A program made the position numbers and the translations under genes. Below, in pieces: positions 6,573 through 13,925 of a DNA stretch of 17,523 nucleotides (its first letter is position 1; each line of letters starts with the position of its first letter). The stretch lies in assembly GCA_015661095.1 (NCBI GenBank), contig JACVQI010000017.1:1-17523 (forward strand), in the 5' to 3' direction. Source of the stretch: Gammaproteobacteria bacterium (lineage in GTDB: Bacteria; Pseudomonadota; Gammaproteobacteria; Eutrophobiales; Eutrophobiaceae). The notes under the pieces were generated by a model. It saw only the letters and a list, made by a program, of their open reading frames with translations. It was not told where the DNA came from and ran no database searches.

Positions 6573-8237
6573 TCATTCGCGCATGGCTGATAATAAAATC
6601 ACGAACCCGAACCCCGCCGCTATCCAGGCGATCAATGGCGCACCCGCGAATACAGTCACGGATTTCTCATGCAGGCCGTAAATGATCGCCGCGCTCAGCA
6701 TCGCCCCTGAACCGATCAAGGCCCGGACCGTACGCTGGTTGTAAGCCTTCAGTTCCTTACGCAGTTCGCGAATGTCTTGCGATTTGTTTTCGAACTGCAA
6801 CTTGCCATCGCGCATGCGATCAACCAGATCGATCAGTTTATTCGGCATGTCCGGCAGGCGGTCGATCCAGTGCGGCAGGTTTTCCCGGGCGCCCTTTAAC
6901 AGACCGCGCACGCCCAGACGCTCGCTCATCCAGCGCTCCAGTTGCGGCCGGGCGGTCTTCCACAGATCCAGCTCCGGATAGAGTTGGCGGCCGACACCTT
7001 CGATATTGACGATGGTTTTCTGCAGCAAGACCAGTTGCGGCAGGATCTCCATGTGAAAGCGCCGCGCCGTCTGCAACAGGCGCAACAACACATCGCCGAA
7101 GGAAATATCCTTCAGGGGCCGGTCGAACAGCGGCTCACACACGGCGCGGATGGCGAATTCGAATTCATCCACCCGGGTGCCGGCGGGGATCCAGCCGGAT
7201 TCCACGTGCAATTCGGCGACCTTCTGATAATCCCGATTCAGAAAGGCGAGAAAATTTTCCGCCAGATAGCGTTGATCGAATTCCGTCAGGGAACTCATAA
7301 TACCGAAATCGACCACCATCACCCGCGACGGTTGGTCCGGCTCAGGTTTGGTGACGAAGATATTGCCGGGATGCATATCGGCATGGAAGAAACTGTCGCG
7401 AAACCCCTGTTTGAAAAAGATCTCGACACCGTACTCGGCCAGCCACTTCAAATCGACGCCGGCGGCGCGCAACTCATCGATATCGCTGACCGGGATACCG
7501 AAGATCCGCTCCATCACCAGGACATTACGACGGGTGTATTCCCATTCGACCTCCGGCACATAGTATCGATCCTCGTCTTCAAAGTTCCGACGCAGTTGTG
7601 AGGCGTTGGCCGCTTCCAGCATCAGATCCAGCTCCCCGAACAGGGTTTTCTCGAATTCGGCGACCACGCCCTGTAATCGTAACGACTTGCCTTCGGAATA
7701 AATCTGTTCCGCCTTGTGCGCCAGATAACGCATCAGGCCGATATCGCGGCGGATGTTTCGTTCAATGCCGGGACGGATGACCTTGACAATAATATCCTTG
7801 CCGTTCTTCAGTTTCGCGGCATGCACCTGGGCGATGGAGGCCGACGCCAGAGGGGTTTCATCAAAATCCAGAAACACGTCCGTCAGCGGTTTCTCATAGA
7901 CGGTCTCGATAATACGGCGCGCCTCACTGCCGGGGAAGGCCGGGACGTTGTCCTGCAGTTTTGCCAGTTCATCGGCGATGTCTTTCGGTAACAGGTCCCG
8001 GCGCGTGGACAGGATCTGGCCGAACTTCACGTAAATGGGTCCGAGTTCCTCTATGGCCAGGCGCAGCCGTTTCCCGCGTGGACCATAGTCGCGTTTGACC
8101 CAGTTCCAGGGAAACAGATAAAACAGATAGCGGACGGGTCTTAAATATTTGGTGGCGAACAGTATCTCATCCAGACCGTGTTTGATCAGTACCCGCTGAA
8201 TATAAAACAACCGTAGTAGTTGGCCTGGTGTCAGCAT
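6573..8237 (-). CDS. ubiB: Ubiquinone biosynthesis ATPase/kinase-like protein UbiB
   Basis: UbiB belongs to the ABC1/ADCK/Coq8 atypical-kinase family. It is membrane-bound and needed for aerobic ubiquinone biosynthesis, probably by using ATP hydrolysis to support the Ubi complex. The 554-residue protein has the family marks: the KxGQ segment (Lys71, Gln74, YVKFGQILSTRRDLLP), the Ala-rich loop ASASIAQVH (131-139), VKV with Lys152, HADMHPGN (285-292, Asp287 and Asn292) and the VVDFG metal site (Asp310). Two C-terminal hydrophobic helices (about 510-552) would anchor it. Length is close to the enteric 546. It starts at an ATG four bases after the ubiJ stop, so the two are probably translationally coupled. 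Identification is secure. Confidence 0.97.
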   Translation of the reverse strand: MLTPGQLLRLFYIQRVLIKHGLDEILFATKYLRPVRYLFYLFPWNWVKRDYGPRGKRLRLAIEELGPIYVKFGQILSTRRDLLPKDIADELAKLQDNVPAFPGSEARRIIETVYEKPLTDVFLDFDETPLASASIAQVHAAKLKNGKDIIVKVIRPGIERNIRRDIGLMRYLAHKAEQIYSEGKSLRLQGVVAEFEKTLFGELDLMLEAANASQLRRNFEDEDRYYVPEVEWEYTRRNVLVMERIFGIPVSDIDELRAAGVDLKWLAEYGVEIFFKQGFRDSFFHADMHPGNIFVTKPEPDQPSRVMVVDFGIMSSLTEFDQRYLAENFLAFLNRDYQKVAELHVESGWIPAGTRVDEFEFAIRAVCEPLFDRPLKDISFGDVLLRLLQTARRFHMEILPQLVLLQKTIVNIEGVGRQLYPELDLWKTARPQLERWMSERLGVRGLLKGARENLPHWIDRLPDMPNKLIDLVDRMRDGKLQFENKSQDIRELRKELKAYNQRTVRALIGSGAMLSAAIIYGLHEKSVTVFAGAPLIAWIAAGFGFVILLSAMRE

Positions 8238-8241
8238 AGTG

Positions 8242-8856
8242 CTATTTTATTTCCCCGGCGGCTCGCGCCAGTTTATCGATGCGTAGTTTCAATCGTTCCA
8301 CATCATCCCGCAAGACATCGATGGCGGTGATATAGTCATTCACCTCGCTGGTTTCCGGCAACACTTCCTTTTCGTAACGCAGATATTCACTGACGTCCTG
8401 CTCGAGCGTTTGCCTGGTGGCTTTGGCGAACTGCACCGAACCCCTGACCACATTTCCCAGTTTATGGGCGAGAGTATCACCGAGCCAGTGGGAAAGATGT
8501 TCCTCCCAATCCAGATCGAGATCCTTGATTATCCGCTGAAACCGCTGTGCCAGTCCGATGTCGCCTATGACTTCCATTCTGCCCGTGAAGCCCTCGCCTC
8601 CGCCCTTGTTCGAGAGCAGATAGGCCAGCATGTTTACCGGTGTACCGCGGACAGTGACATTGACCGCCCCGGTATGCTCCACATCGACCCGCACGCCATC
8701 AGCAGCCGGAAAGATATAGAGCACCAGACCGGTATTGATGAATTCAAAGGCCAGGACCTTGCCCGCCAGCTCCGCCAATGCGGCGAAGGCTTCCGGATCC
8801 AGTTTCAGGGTCCGGTTAATGGCTGCCTCAAGTTTCTGAATGATGGCGTTAGTCAA
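8242..8856 (-). CDS. ubiJ: Ubiquinone biosynthesis accessory factor UbiJ
   Basis: UbiJ is a cytoplasmic accessory factor with an SCP2 lipid-binding domain. With UbiK it holds ubiquinone intermediates for the soluble Ubi complex. The 204-residue product matches the family in length. It has an SCP2-like domain over roughly the first 115 residues (including LVLYIFPAADGVRVDVEHTG and TGRMEVIGDIGLAQRFQRI) and a C-terminal helical, coiled-coil-like part (DVERLKLRIDKLARAAGE). The start is TTG, with an AGGA nine bases upstream. It sits between ubiE and ubiB exactly as in Escherichia coli. The name is supported by context as well as sequence. Confidence 0.93.
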   Translation of the reverse strand: MTNAIIQKLEAAINRTLKLDPEAFAALAELAGKVLAFEFINTGLVLYIFPAADGVRVDVEHTGAVNVTVRGTPVNMLAYLLSNKGGGEGFTGRMEVIGDIGLAQRFQRIIKDLDLDWEEHLSHWLGDTLAHKLGNVVRGSVQFAKATRQTLEQDVSEYLRYEKEVLPETSEVNDYITAIDVLRDDVERLKLRIDKLARAAGEIK

Positions 8857-8865
8857 GATGATTGA

Positions 8866-8869
8866 TCCT
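8866..8869 (-). promoter_or_regulatory. Ribosome binding site for the TTG start of ubiJ
   Basis: On the minus strand an AGGA precedes the TTG at 8856 by nine bases. There is no in-frame ATG nearby that would keep the conserved N-terminus. Confidence 0.5.
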
Positions 8870-8917
8870 GATAAGCAAGCGTACCCGTTTTAATTCGGTC
8901 ATGGTTACTATACCTGT

Positions 8918-9667
8918 TCAGATTTTATAACCTTTGTGGATGGCAACTATCCCGCCCGCAAGATTATAATAAGATACCTGTGAAAATCCCGCGTCCTGCA
9001 TCATTATCTTCAGCGCTTCCTGATCCGGATGTTTTCGGATCGATTCCACCAGATACTGATAGCTTTCCAGATCCTTCGCCACCCATTTGCCGATGGCGGG
9101 GATGACTTCGAACGAATATTTGTCATACAGTTTGCGCAGCAGCGGCAGGGCCAGTTTTGAAAACTCCAGTATCACCACGGCGCCGCCATACTTCAGCTTG
9201 GCATGCATGCTGGAGAGGGCCATGGCCTTGTCGGTCACGTTGCGCAGTCCGAAGGCAATGCTGATGCAGTCAAAGGTGTGATCGGTGAAGGGCAGGCACT
9301 CCGCGTTTGCCTGCACATAATCCATACCGCTGACAAAACCGGCATCGACCAAACGATCGCGCCCCCGGCGCAGCATGTTACTGTTGATATCACTGACCAC
9401 CACCCTGCCGGTGGCACCTACCCGTTGCCGGTAGAGTACGGCCAGATCACCGGTGCCACCCGCCAGGTCCAGAACCACGGAACCAGGCCGGACCGGGGAA
9501 ACATGCACGGCATAACGCTTCCAGAGCCGGTGCATACCCACGGACATCAGGTCATTCATCAAATCATAATTTCCGGCCACGGAACTGAACACGGCCGCGA
9601 CGCGCCTGGTCTTTTCCTCAGGCGTTACGGTCTGGAAGCCGAAATCGGTGCTGGGCGCTTCCGTCAT
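8918..9667 (-). CDS. ubiE: Ubiquinone/menaquinone C-methyltransferase UbiE
   Basis: UbiE is a soluble SAM-dependent methyltransferase that methylates the ring carbon of the ubiquinone (and demethylmenaquinone) precursor. The product shows FGFQTV at the N-terminus, the SAM-binding loop LDLAGGTGDL (about 66-75), VQANAECLPF, the UbiE signature FGLRNVTDK, and a C-terminal MMQDAGFSQVSYYNL...GYKI that closely follows the enteric protein. I chose the ATG at 9667 (249 residues), which fits the family's usual N-terminus and has AGGT nine bases upstream. An in-frame GTG at 9688 would add seven residues. The ubiE-ubiJ-ubiB order points to a ubiquinone operon; 61 bases separate it from ubiJ. Confidence 0.96.
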   Translation of the reverse strand: MTEAPSTDFGFQTVTPEEKTRRVAAVFSSVAGNYDLMNDLMSVGMHRLWKRYAVHVSPVRPGSVVLDLAGGTGDLAVLYRQRVGATGRVVVSDINSNMLRRGRDRLVDAGFVSGMDYVQANAECLPFTDHTFDCISIAFGLRNVTDKAMALSSMHAKLKYGGAVVILEFSKLALPLLRKLYDKYSFEVIPAIGKWVAKDLESYQYLVESIRKHPDQEALKIMMQDAGFSQVSYYNLAGGIVAIHKGYKI

Positions 9668-9722
9668 GCCGTCGCTACCTGTTTGCACATGCTCTAGTTC
9701 GCAAAGAATGATTCATGACTGC

Positions 9723-10091
9723 TTATTGCAACTCCCGGCGGATACCGGCCTTACGCAGTGCCTCGAGATAATTACGCCAGTACTGCTCGTGATTAATACC
9801 CAGTTCATAAAGATAATCCCAGGTATACAAGCCCGTGCTATGGCCATCATCAAACAGCAACTTGACGGCGTAATGGCCGACTGGCTCGATATCCTTGATA
9901 TTGACGTTCTCCTTGCCGGTCTGCAGCACCTCCTGCCCCGGACCGTGCCCCATCACTTCGGCGGAGGGCGAATGCACGCGCAGGTATTCGCAGCTTAACT
10001 CGAAGGTCCGGCCGTTATCAAAACTGACAGATAGCACACGGGACTTCTGGTGCAGGTTAATGGCTACCGGTTGTGGCTTATCAGCAGACAT
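9723..10091 (-). CDS. DUF971 / GBBH-like N-terminal domain protein
   Basis: The 122-residue protein consists of one DUF971 domain, the module also found at the N-terminus of gamma-butyrobetaine hydroxylases. Typical segments are LSVSFDNGRTFELSCEYLRVHSPSAEV at about 20-46 and VGHYAVKLLFDDGHSTGLYTWDYLYELG at about 71-98. No catalytic oxygenase domain follows. Stand-alone members are common next to hslU or ubiE in gammaproteobacteria; their role is unknown. It follows hslU and precedes ubiE on the same strand. The 53-base gap from hslU is filled with heptamer-type repeats, and no good Shine-Dalgarno stands directly before its ATG. Confidence 0.88.
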   Translation of the reverse strand: MSADKPQPVAINLHQKSRVLSVSFDNGRTFELSCEYLRVHSPSAEVMGHGPGQEVLQTGKENVNIKDIEPVGHYAVKLLFDDGHSTGLYTWDYLYELGINHEQYWRNYLEALRKAGIRRELQ

Positions 10092-10102
10092 GGATATATG
10101 TA

Positions 10103-10144
10103 TTTTTTTACCTTTTCACTTTCAACTTTTAACTTGTCACTGTT
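10103..10144. repeat. Single-arm degenerate heptamer array after hslU
   Basis: On the plus strand the spacer reads in seven-base steps: ACTTTCA, ACTTTTA, ACTTGTC, ACTG, preceded by a TACCTTTTC unit. Read in the direction of transcription, it begins right after the hslU stop as AGTGACA, AGTTAAA, AGTTGAA, AGTGAAA. No facing arm is present, unlike the larger arrays. Confidence 0.6.
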
Positions 10145-11467
10145 TTAAAGGATGTATCGCGTCAAATCCTCGTTCTTTAATAATTCATCCAGATGGCCAT
10201 TGACATAGGCGGCGTCGATCACCACCTGCTGCCCCGGCATGTCCGGGGCCTCGAATGACACCACTTCCAGCATCCGCTCCATGACCGTGTACAGCCGTCG
10301 AGCGCCGATATTCTCGGTGCTCTCATTCACCTGCCAGGCAATTTCCGCGATCCGCGCGATGCCATCTGCACTGAATTCCAGCACGACATTCTCCGTTTGC
10401 AGCAAAGCCGTATATTGCTCGGTCAGGGATGCATGCGGCTCCGTCAGTATACGGATAAAATCATCCACGCTGAGGGCATGTAATTCCACCCGGATGGGAA
10501 AACGCCCTTGCAGTTCCGGGATCAGGTCCGATGGCCTGGCCAGATGGAAGGCGCCCGAGGCGATGAACAGGATATGATCGGTTTTGACCATGCCATAGCG
10601 GGTGGAGATGGTGCAACCCTCCACCAGCGGCAGCAGATCCCGCTGTACGCCTTCGCGTGATACATCCGAACCGCTGGATTCGGAACGCCGTGTCACCTTG
10701 TCGATTTCGTCCAGAAACACCAGGCCGTTTTGTTCGACGCTTTCGATCGCCCGCAGTTTGATATCGTCCTCATTAAGCAATTTGGTTGCTTCCTCCTCGG
10801 TCAGAAGTTTCAGCGCCTCCTTGATGCGTAACTTCCGTAAACGCTTTTTGCCCGTGCCCAGATTCTGAAACATGCTCTGCAACTGACTGGTCATTTCCTC
10901 CATGCCCGGCGGCGCCATAATCTCGACACCGATCGACGGCAGGTTCAATTCGGCCTCGATCTCCTTGTCGGACAATTTACCCTCGCGCAGCATGACGCGG
11001 AATTTCTCCCGGGTACTGTCCGCCTGCGAACCGTCATCGCCGAATGTCTTCGGCATGGGTAATAAAATATCCAGCACGCGTTCCTCCGCCGCCGCTTCCG
11101 CCCGGCTGCGCACCTTCTCGAATTCCATCTCGCGCATCATCTTGACGGCGGCGTCGCACAATTCGCGGATAATGGAATCGACGTCGCGACCGACGTAACC
11201 GACCTCGGTGAATTTTGTCGCCTCGACCTTGATGAACGGGGCGTTGGCCAGCCGCGCCAGCCGCCGGGCTATTTCCGTTTTACCAACACCCGTCGGCCCG
11301 ATCATGAGAATATTCTTGGGCGTGATCTCATCGCGCAATGCCTTGTCCACGTGACTGCGGCGCCAGCGGTTGCGCAAGGCTATGGCCACGGCGCGTTTGG
11401 CATCGTCCTGGCCGATGATATGCTTGTCAAGTTCCTGCACGATTTCTTTCGGTGTTAATTCCTTCAT
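10145..11467 (-). CDS. hslU: ATP-dependent protease ATPase subunit HslU (ClpY)
   Basis: HslU is the AAA+ hexamer that unfolds substrates and feeds them to the HslV peptidase in the cytoplasm. The 440-residue product (enteric form 443) has Walker A GPTGVGKT (57-64), the pore loop GYVG (90-93), the inserted I domain (about 110-240), Walker B FLDEID (251-256), an arginine finger in QGRFP (Arg322) and sensor-2 GARR (388-391). It ends in DLTRYIL, the tail that docks into HslV. It starts with ATG 18 bases after hslV and is certainly co-transcribed with it. Confidence 0.98.
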   Translation of the reverse strand: MKELTPKEIVQELDKHIIGQDDAKRAVAIALRNRWRRSHVDKALRDEITPKNILMIGPTGVGKTEIARRLARLANAPFIKVEATKFTEVGYVGRDVDSIIRELCDAAVKMMREMEFEKVRSRAEAAAEERVLDILLPMPKTFGDDGSQADSTREKFRVMLREGKLSDKEIEAELNLPSIGVEIMAPPGMEEMTSQLQSMFQNLGTGKKRLRKLRIKEALKLLTEEEATKLLNEDDIKLRAIESVEQNGLVFLDEIDKVTRRSESSGSDVSREGVQRDLLPLVEGCTISTRYGMVKTDHILFIASGAFHLARPSDLIPELQGRFPIRVELHALSVDDFIRILTEPHASLTEQYTALLQTENVVLEFSADGIARIAEIAWQVNESTENIGARRLYTVMERMLEVVSFEAPDMPGQQVVIDAAYVNGHLDELLKNEDLTRYIL

Positions 11468-11485
11468 TGTGATTACCGCTACAGA

Positions 11486-12022
11486 CTATTTGATTTCTTC
11501 GATGGATAACGAATGATTGGTATAAATGCAGATATCGGCGGCGATACCCAGGGACTTTTCTACAATCTGCCTGGCATCGAGATCGGTATTTTCCAGCAAG
11601 GCCCGGGCGGCCGCGCGCGCATAGGCGCCGCCCGATCCAATGGCCATGATACTGTCCTCCGGTTCGATGACATCGCCATTACCGGAAATGATAAACGACG
11701 AGGCTTTATCGGCCACGCATAGCAACGCCTCCAGGCGCCGCAGCATGCGATCGGTGCGCCAGTCCTTGGCCAGTTCCACGGCCGAACGCATCAGGTTGCC
11801 CGTGTGTTTTTCCAGCTTGCCCTCAAACCGTTCGAACAATGTAAAGGCGTCCGCCGTGCCGCCGGCAAAGCCGGCGATGATCTGATCATTGTATAAACGG
11901 CGTACTTTCCGGGCATTGCCTTTCATAATCGTGTCGCCGACCGAGACCTGACCGTCACCGCCCAGCACCACGTGGCTGCCTTTCCTGACGGAGAGGATGG
12001 TCGTACCTCTGAATTGTTCCAA
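11486..12022 (-). CDS. hslV: ATP-dependent protease subunit HslV (ClpQ)
   Basis: HslV is the proteasome-like threonine peptidase core of the HslUV heat-shock protease. I start it at a TTG at 12022, giving 178 residues beginning MEQFRGTTILSV. A strong TAGGAGG sits six bases upstream, whereas the longer reading frame from 12085 has no support. The six-residue leader MEQFRG would be removed to expose the catalytic Thr of TTILSV. Other family marks are GGDGQVS, MKGNARKVRRLYND, GFAGGTADAFTLFERFE, ELAKDWRTDRMLRRLEA and IGSGGAYA. Leaders of this kind occur in betaproteobacterial HslV, while the enteric protein has only Met before Thr. It is the first gene of the hslVU pair, about 200 bases downstream of xerC, with a possible promoter in between. 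Confidence 0.97.
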   Translation of the reverse strand: MEQFRGTTILSVRKGSHVVLGGDGQVSVGDTIMKGNARKVRRLYNDQIIAGFAGGTADAFTLFERFEGKLEKHTGNLMRSAVELAKDWRTDRMLRRLEALLCVADKASSFIISGNGDVIEPEDSIMAIGSGGAYARAAARALLENTDLDARQIVEKSLGIAADICIYTNHSLSIEEIK

Positions 12023-12028
12023 CGGCGG

Positions 12029-12035
12029 CCTCCTA
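12029..12035 (-). promoter_or_regulatory. Ribosome binding site deciding the hslV start
   Basis: On the minus strand TAGGAGG lies six bases before TTG 12022. This is the strongest Shine-Dalgarno in the window and fixes a non-ATG start directly ahead of the short propeptide. Confidence 0.85.
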
Positions 12036-12054
12036 CGGCGGTTGTAAAAGCTGA

Positions 12055-12060
12055 ATTGTA
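12055..12060 (-). promoter_or_regulatory. Possible -10 of the hslVU promoter
   Basis: On the minus strand TACAAT (five of six to TATAAT) lies about 33 bases before the hslV start. No good -35 is visible at 16-18 bases. I could not find a sigma-32-like CTTGAA / CCCCAT pair, although hslVU is a heat-shock operon in enteric bacteria. Confidence 0.3.
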
Positions 12061-12124
12061 CACGAAGCCAGTCCGCTTTTCTCACCGCCAGAAGCTTATC
12101 GCAATAGCTAAATAAAGAAACTTC

Positions 12125-12184
12125 CTCTCCCTGAGAGAGATGGAATGCTATTTATAAACCTTTACGACACTCTCCCTGAGAGTG
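12125..12184. repeat. Pair of small hairpins in the xerC-hslV spacer
   Basis: The 13-base CTCTCCCTGAGAG occurs twice, at 12125-12137 and 12170-12182, 45 bases apart. The first forms a five-base stem around CCT. The second extends to CACTCTC / GAGAGTG, a seven-base stem with the same loop. They resemble the REP-like hairpin at 5434. No T-run follows either on the minus strand, so termination after xerC is possible but unproven. Confidence 0.6.
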
Positions 12185-12221
12185 GTTTGATGCCGGTCTG
12201 GGGATTTCCGGTTAAATACGC

Positions 12222-13121
12222 TCAGGTGCCTTTCTTGGCCCGGGGATGCGCGGCGTCATAAACCCTGGCCAGATGCTGAAAATCCAGATGCGTGTATACC
12301 TGCGTGGTGCTGATATCGGCATGTCCGAGCAACTCCTGCACCGCGCGCAGGTCGCTGCTGGATTCGAGGAGGTGAGTGGCGAAGGAATGGCGCAACATGT
12401 GAGGATGCACATGGGTGGCGAGTCCCTGTTTGATGGCCCAATCACGCAAGCGCTGTTGCACGGTGCGGTTGCTGATGCGCCGGCCGCGCCGGCTCACGAA
12501 CAGCGCCGGTTCATCCGCAGTGGCCATTTCCGGTCGTTGCCTCAACCAATTTTGCAAAGCCTGTATGGCATAGCGGCCGACCGGCACCTTGCGCGTCTTC
12601 CTGCCCTTGCCGGTTACTGTCACCAGGGCATCGTTATAATCGATACTGTCAACATTAAGACTGCTCAGTTCCGACAGGCGCAAGCCGGAGGAATAAAACA
12701 ATTCCAGTATGGCCTTGTCGCGGACAGTTAGCAGATCGTCCCCCTGGATCTCCACCAATCGCGCCGCCTGATCGGTATCCAGGGTCTTCGGGAGTTTACG
12801 TGGCGATTTGGGGGAAGCTACACCAGCCGCCGGATTACGAGTCGCGGCCCGGGTGTTCATCAGGTAACGGTAGAAGGAGCGGATCGCGGATAGATTGCGT
12901 TGCAGACTGCGGCCGCCGTTGCCCTGTCGATGCCGCCTGGCGACATAGGCGCGGATCTGCCGGCCATCCAGATCCTGCCAGCACCCGATACCTTGCTGTT
13001 GGCAATACGCCAGCAGGCAGTTCAAATCCCGCTGATAGGCAGCCCGGGTGTGCGGTGAAAGATGCTGGAGGGTGGCGAGATAGTCGGCAACCTTGTTCAC
13101 TTCACTCTGATTCATAGTCAT
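12222..13121 (-). CDS. xerC: Tyrosine recombinase XerC
   Basis: XerC works with XerD at the chromosomal dif site to resolve chromosome dimers, coordinated by FtsK. The 299-residue product has an N-terminal SAM-like core-binding domain (about 5-92) and a C-terminal catalytic domain with the full tyrosine-recombinase set: Arg148 (GLRLSEL), Lys172 (GKGRKTRKVP), His241 and Arg244 (HPHMLRHSFATHLL), His267 (LLGHADISTT) and nucleophile Tyr276 (QVYTHL). Spacing is almost identical to the enteric protein. The context dapF-DUF484-xerC identifies it as XerC and not XerD or an integrase. The first ATG is used; a second lies two codons later, and neither has a strong Shine-Dalgarno. A heptamer array separates it from DUF484. 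Confidence 0.97.
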   Translation of the reverse strand: MTMNQSEVNKVADYLATLQHLSPHTRAAYQRDLNCLLAYCQQQGIGCWQDLDGRQIRAYVARRHRQGNGGRSLQRNLSAIRSFYRYLMNTRAATRNPAAGVASPKSPRKLPKTLDTDQAARLVEIQGDDLLTVRDKAILELFYSSGLRLSELSSLNVDSIDYNDALVTVTGKGRKTRKVPVGRYAIQALQNWLRQRPEMATADEPALFVSRRGRRISNRTVQQRLRDWAIKQGLATHVHPHMLRHSFATHLLESSSDLRAVQELLGHADISTTQVYTHLDFQHLARVYDAAHPRAKKGT

Positions 13122-13130
13122 TTCACAACC

Positions 13131-13220
13131 GTTAGGAGTGAGGAGTTAAGAGTCAGGAGAAGTAAGGAATAAAAATAATTTACTTAACTCCTCACCCCTC
13201 ACTCTTTACTCCTCACCTCA
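13131..13220. repeat. Two-armed heptamer repeat array inside the dapF-DUF484-xerC unit
   Basis: The left arm is GTTAGGA, GTGAGGA, GTTAAGA, GTCAGGA. The right arm is ACTCCTC, ACCCCTC, ACTCTTT, ACTCCTC. AAGTAA and TTACTT form the inner stem around an A/T-rich loop. The array includes the DUF484 stop codon (13218-13220) and ends about ten bases before the xerC start. It lies between two same-strand genes, so it is not only a boundary between transcription units. Confidence 0.85.
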
Positions 13221-13925
13221 TTTATCCGCCACCCAGGGTTTGATAATCAAACTAAGTACCTTGGCCAGGTTCGCCAGCAGTTCCACACCCATGCTCTCCT
13301 GGAATTTTTCCGGATTATAGCTGCCGATCACCAGCACACCGCCCCAGTCCTCTCCGTGCAAGGGCACGATGACCGCCGACTGGATCGCGTCACCATCATC
13401 ACCGAACAGAAACACCTGCTGCTGGCGTTTCAATCTGCCACTGATCGGCAGGTGTTTCTCGATGACGGATTTGAACAGCTTCTGCTCCGACAGGTCGCGC
13501 CCGGCGAATTCCTCGCCCGCGAAGCTGTCGATGAAGGCCGGGTTGGCAAACAACCGGATGGCGACACGATCGGCGTTGAAATCCTTTTTCAGATTGGCAT
13601 ACAGAATGGCGAAGATCTCCCTGGCATTGGTGGCATCCATCAGGGTCAGGACCAGCTGGTGCATACGCCGGGCCAGTTCTTCGTTGTGCTTGGCGATTTC
13701 GATGAGCTCGACCATGCGTCTGCGTGCCTGTTCGTTTTGCTCGCGCAGGACCGTCAACTGTTTTTCGACCAGGGAGATGGCATCGCCACTCGGATGCGGC
13801 ACGCGCAGTTCGCTCAACAGATCCTGATGGTCATTAAAAAACTCCGGGTGCCGGCGCAGATAATCGGCTACTTCCGATGCCGTGGTGGCGTTAGGCGCCG
13901 GCTGCGGGTGTTTCGATGCAGTCAT
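13218..13925 (-). CDS. DUF484 family protein (GAF-like, dapF-xerC cluster)
   Basis: The 235-residue protein matches the DUF484 family: an N-terminal segment TTASEVADYLRRHPEFFNDHQDLLSELRVPHPSGDAISLVEKQ at about 14-56, a helical/coiled-coil stretch (about 50-95), then a GAF-like domain (about 95-232, with VIVPLHGEDWGGVLVIGS). No signal peptide or membrane segment is seen, so it is probably cytoplasmic. Its function is not established; it lies between dapF and xerC across gammaproteobacteria. Its ATG overlaps the dapF stop (ATGA), which indicates translational coupling. Its own stop codon is the outermost part of the heptamer array that follows. Confidence 0.93.
   Translation of the reverse strand: MTASKHPQPAPNATTASEVADYLRRHPEFFNDHQDLLSELRVPHPSGDAISLVEKQLTVLREQNEQARRRMVELIEIAKHNEELARRMHQLVLTLMDATNAREIFAILYANLKKDFNADRVAIRLFANPAFIDSFAGEEFAGRDLSEQKLFKSVIEKHLPISGRLKRQQQVFLFGDDGDAIQSAVIVPLHGEDWGGVLVIGSYNPEKFQESMGVELLANLAKVLSLIIKPWVADK

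Noticed and set aside
6469..6681. 70-residue plus-strand frame with repeating T-P-H-x-S-P-L-like peptide
   Set aside because: The repeat peptide is just the 7-base array read as a 21-base period; the rest runs antisense into ubiB with no conserved domain.
6942..7601. 219-residue plus-strand frame antisense to ubiB
   Set aside because: It is a mirror of the ubiB codon pattern; ubiB is complete and conserved over the same bases.
12023..12085. Upstream extension of hslV by 21 residues
   Set aside because: The strong TAGGAGG before TTG 12022 and the need for a short propeptide before the catalytic Thr favour the shorter form.
12222..13121. Integrase marking a mobile island
   Set aside because: The tyrosine recombinase sits in the conserved dapF-DUF484-xerC context and matches XerC in length and residue spacing; no attachment sites or cargo are seen.
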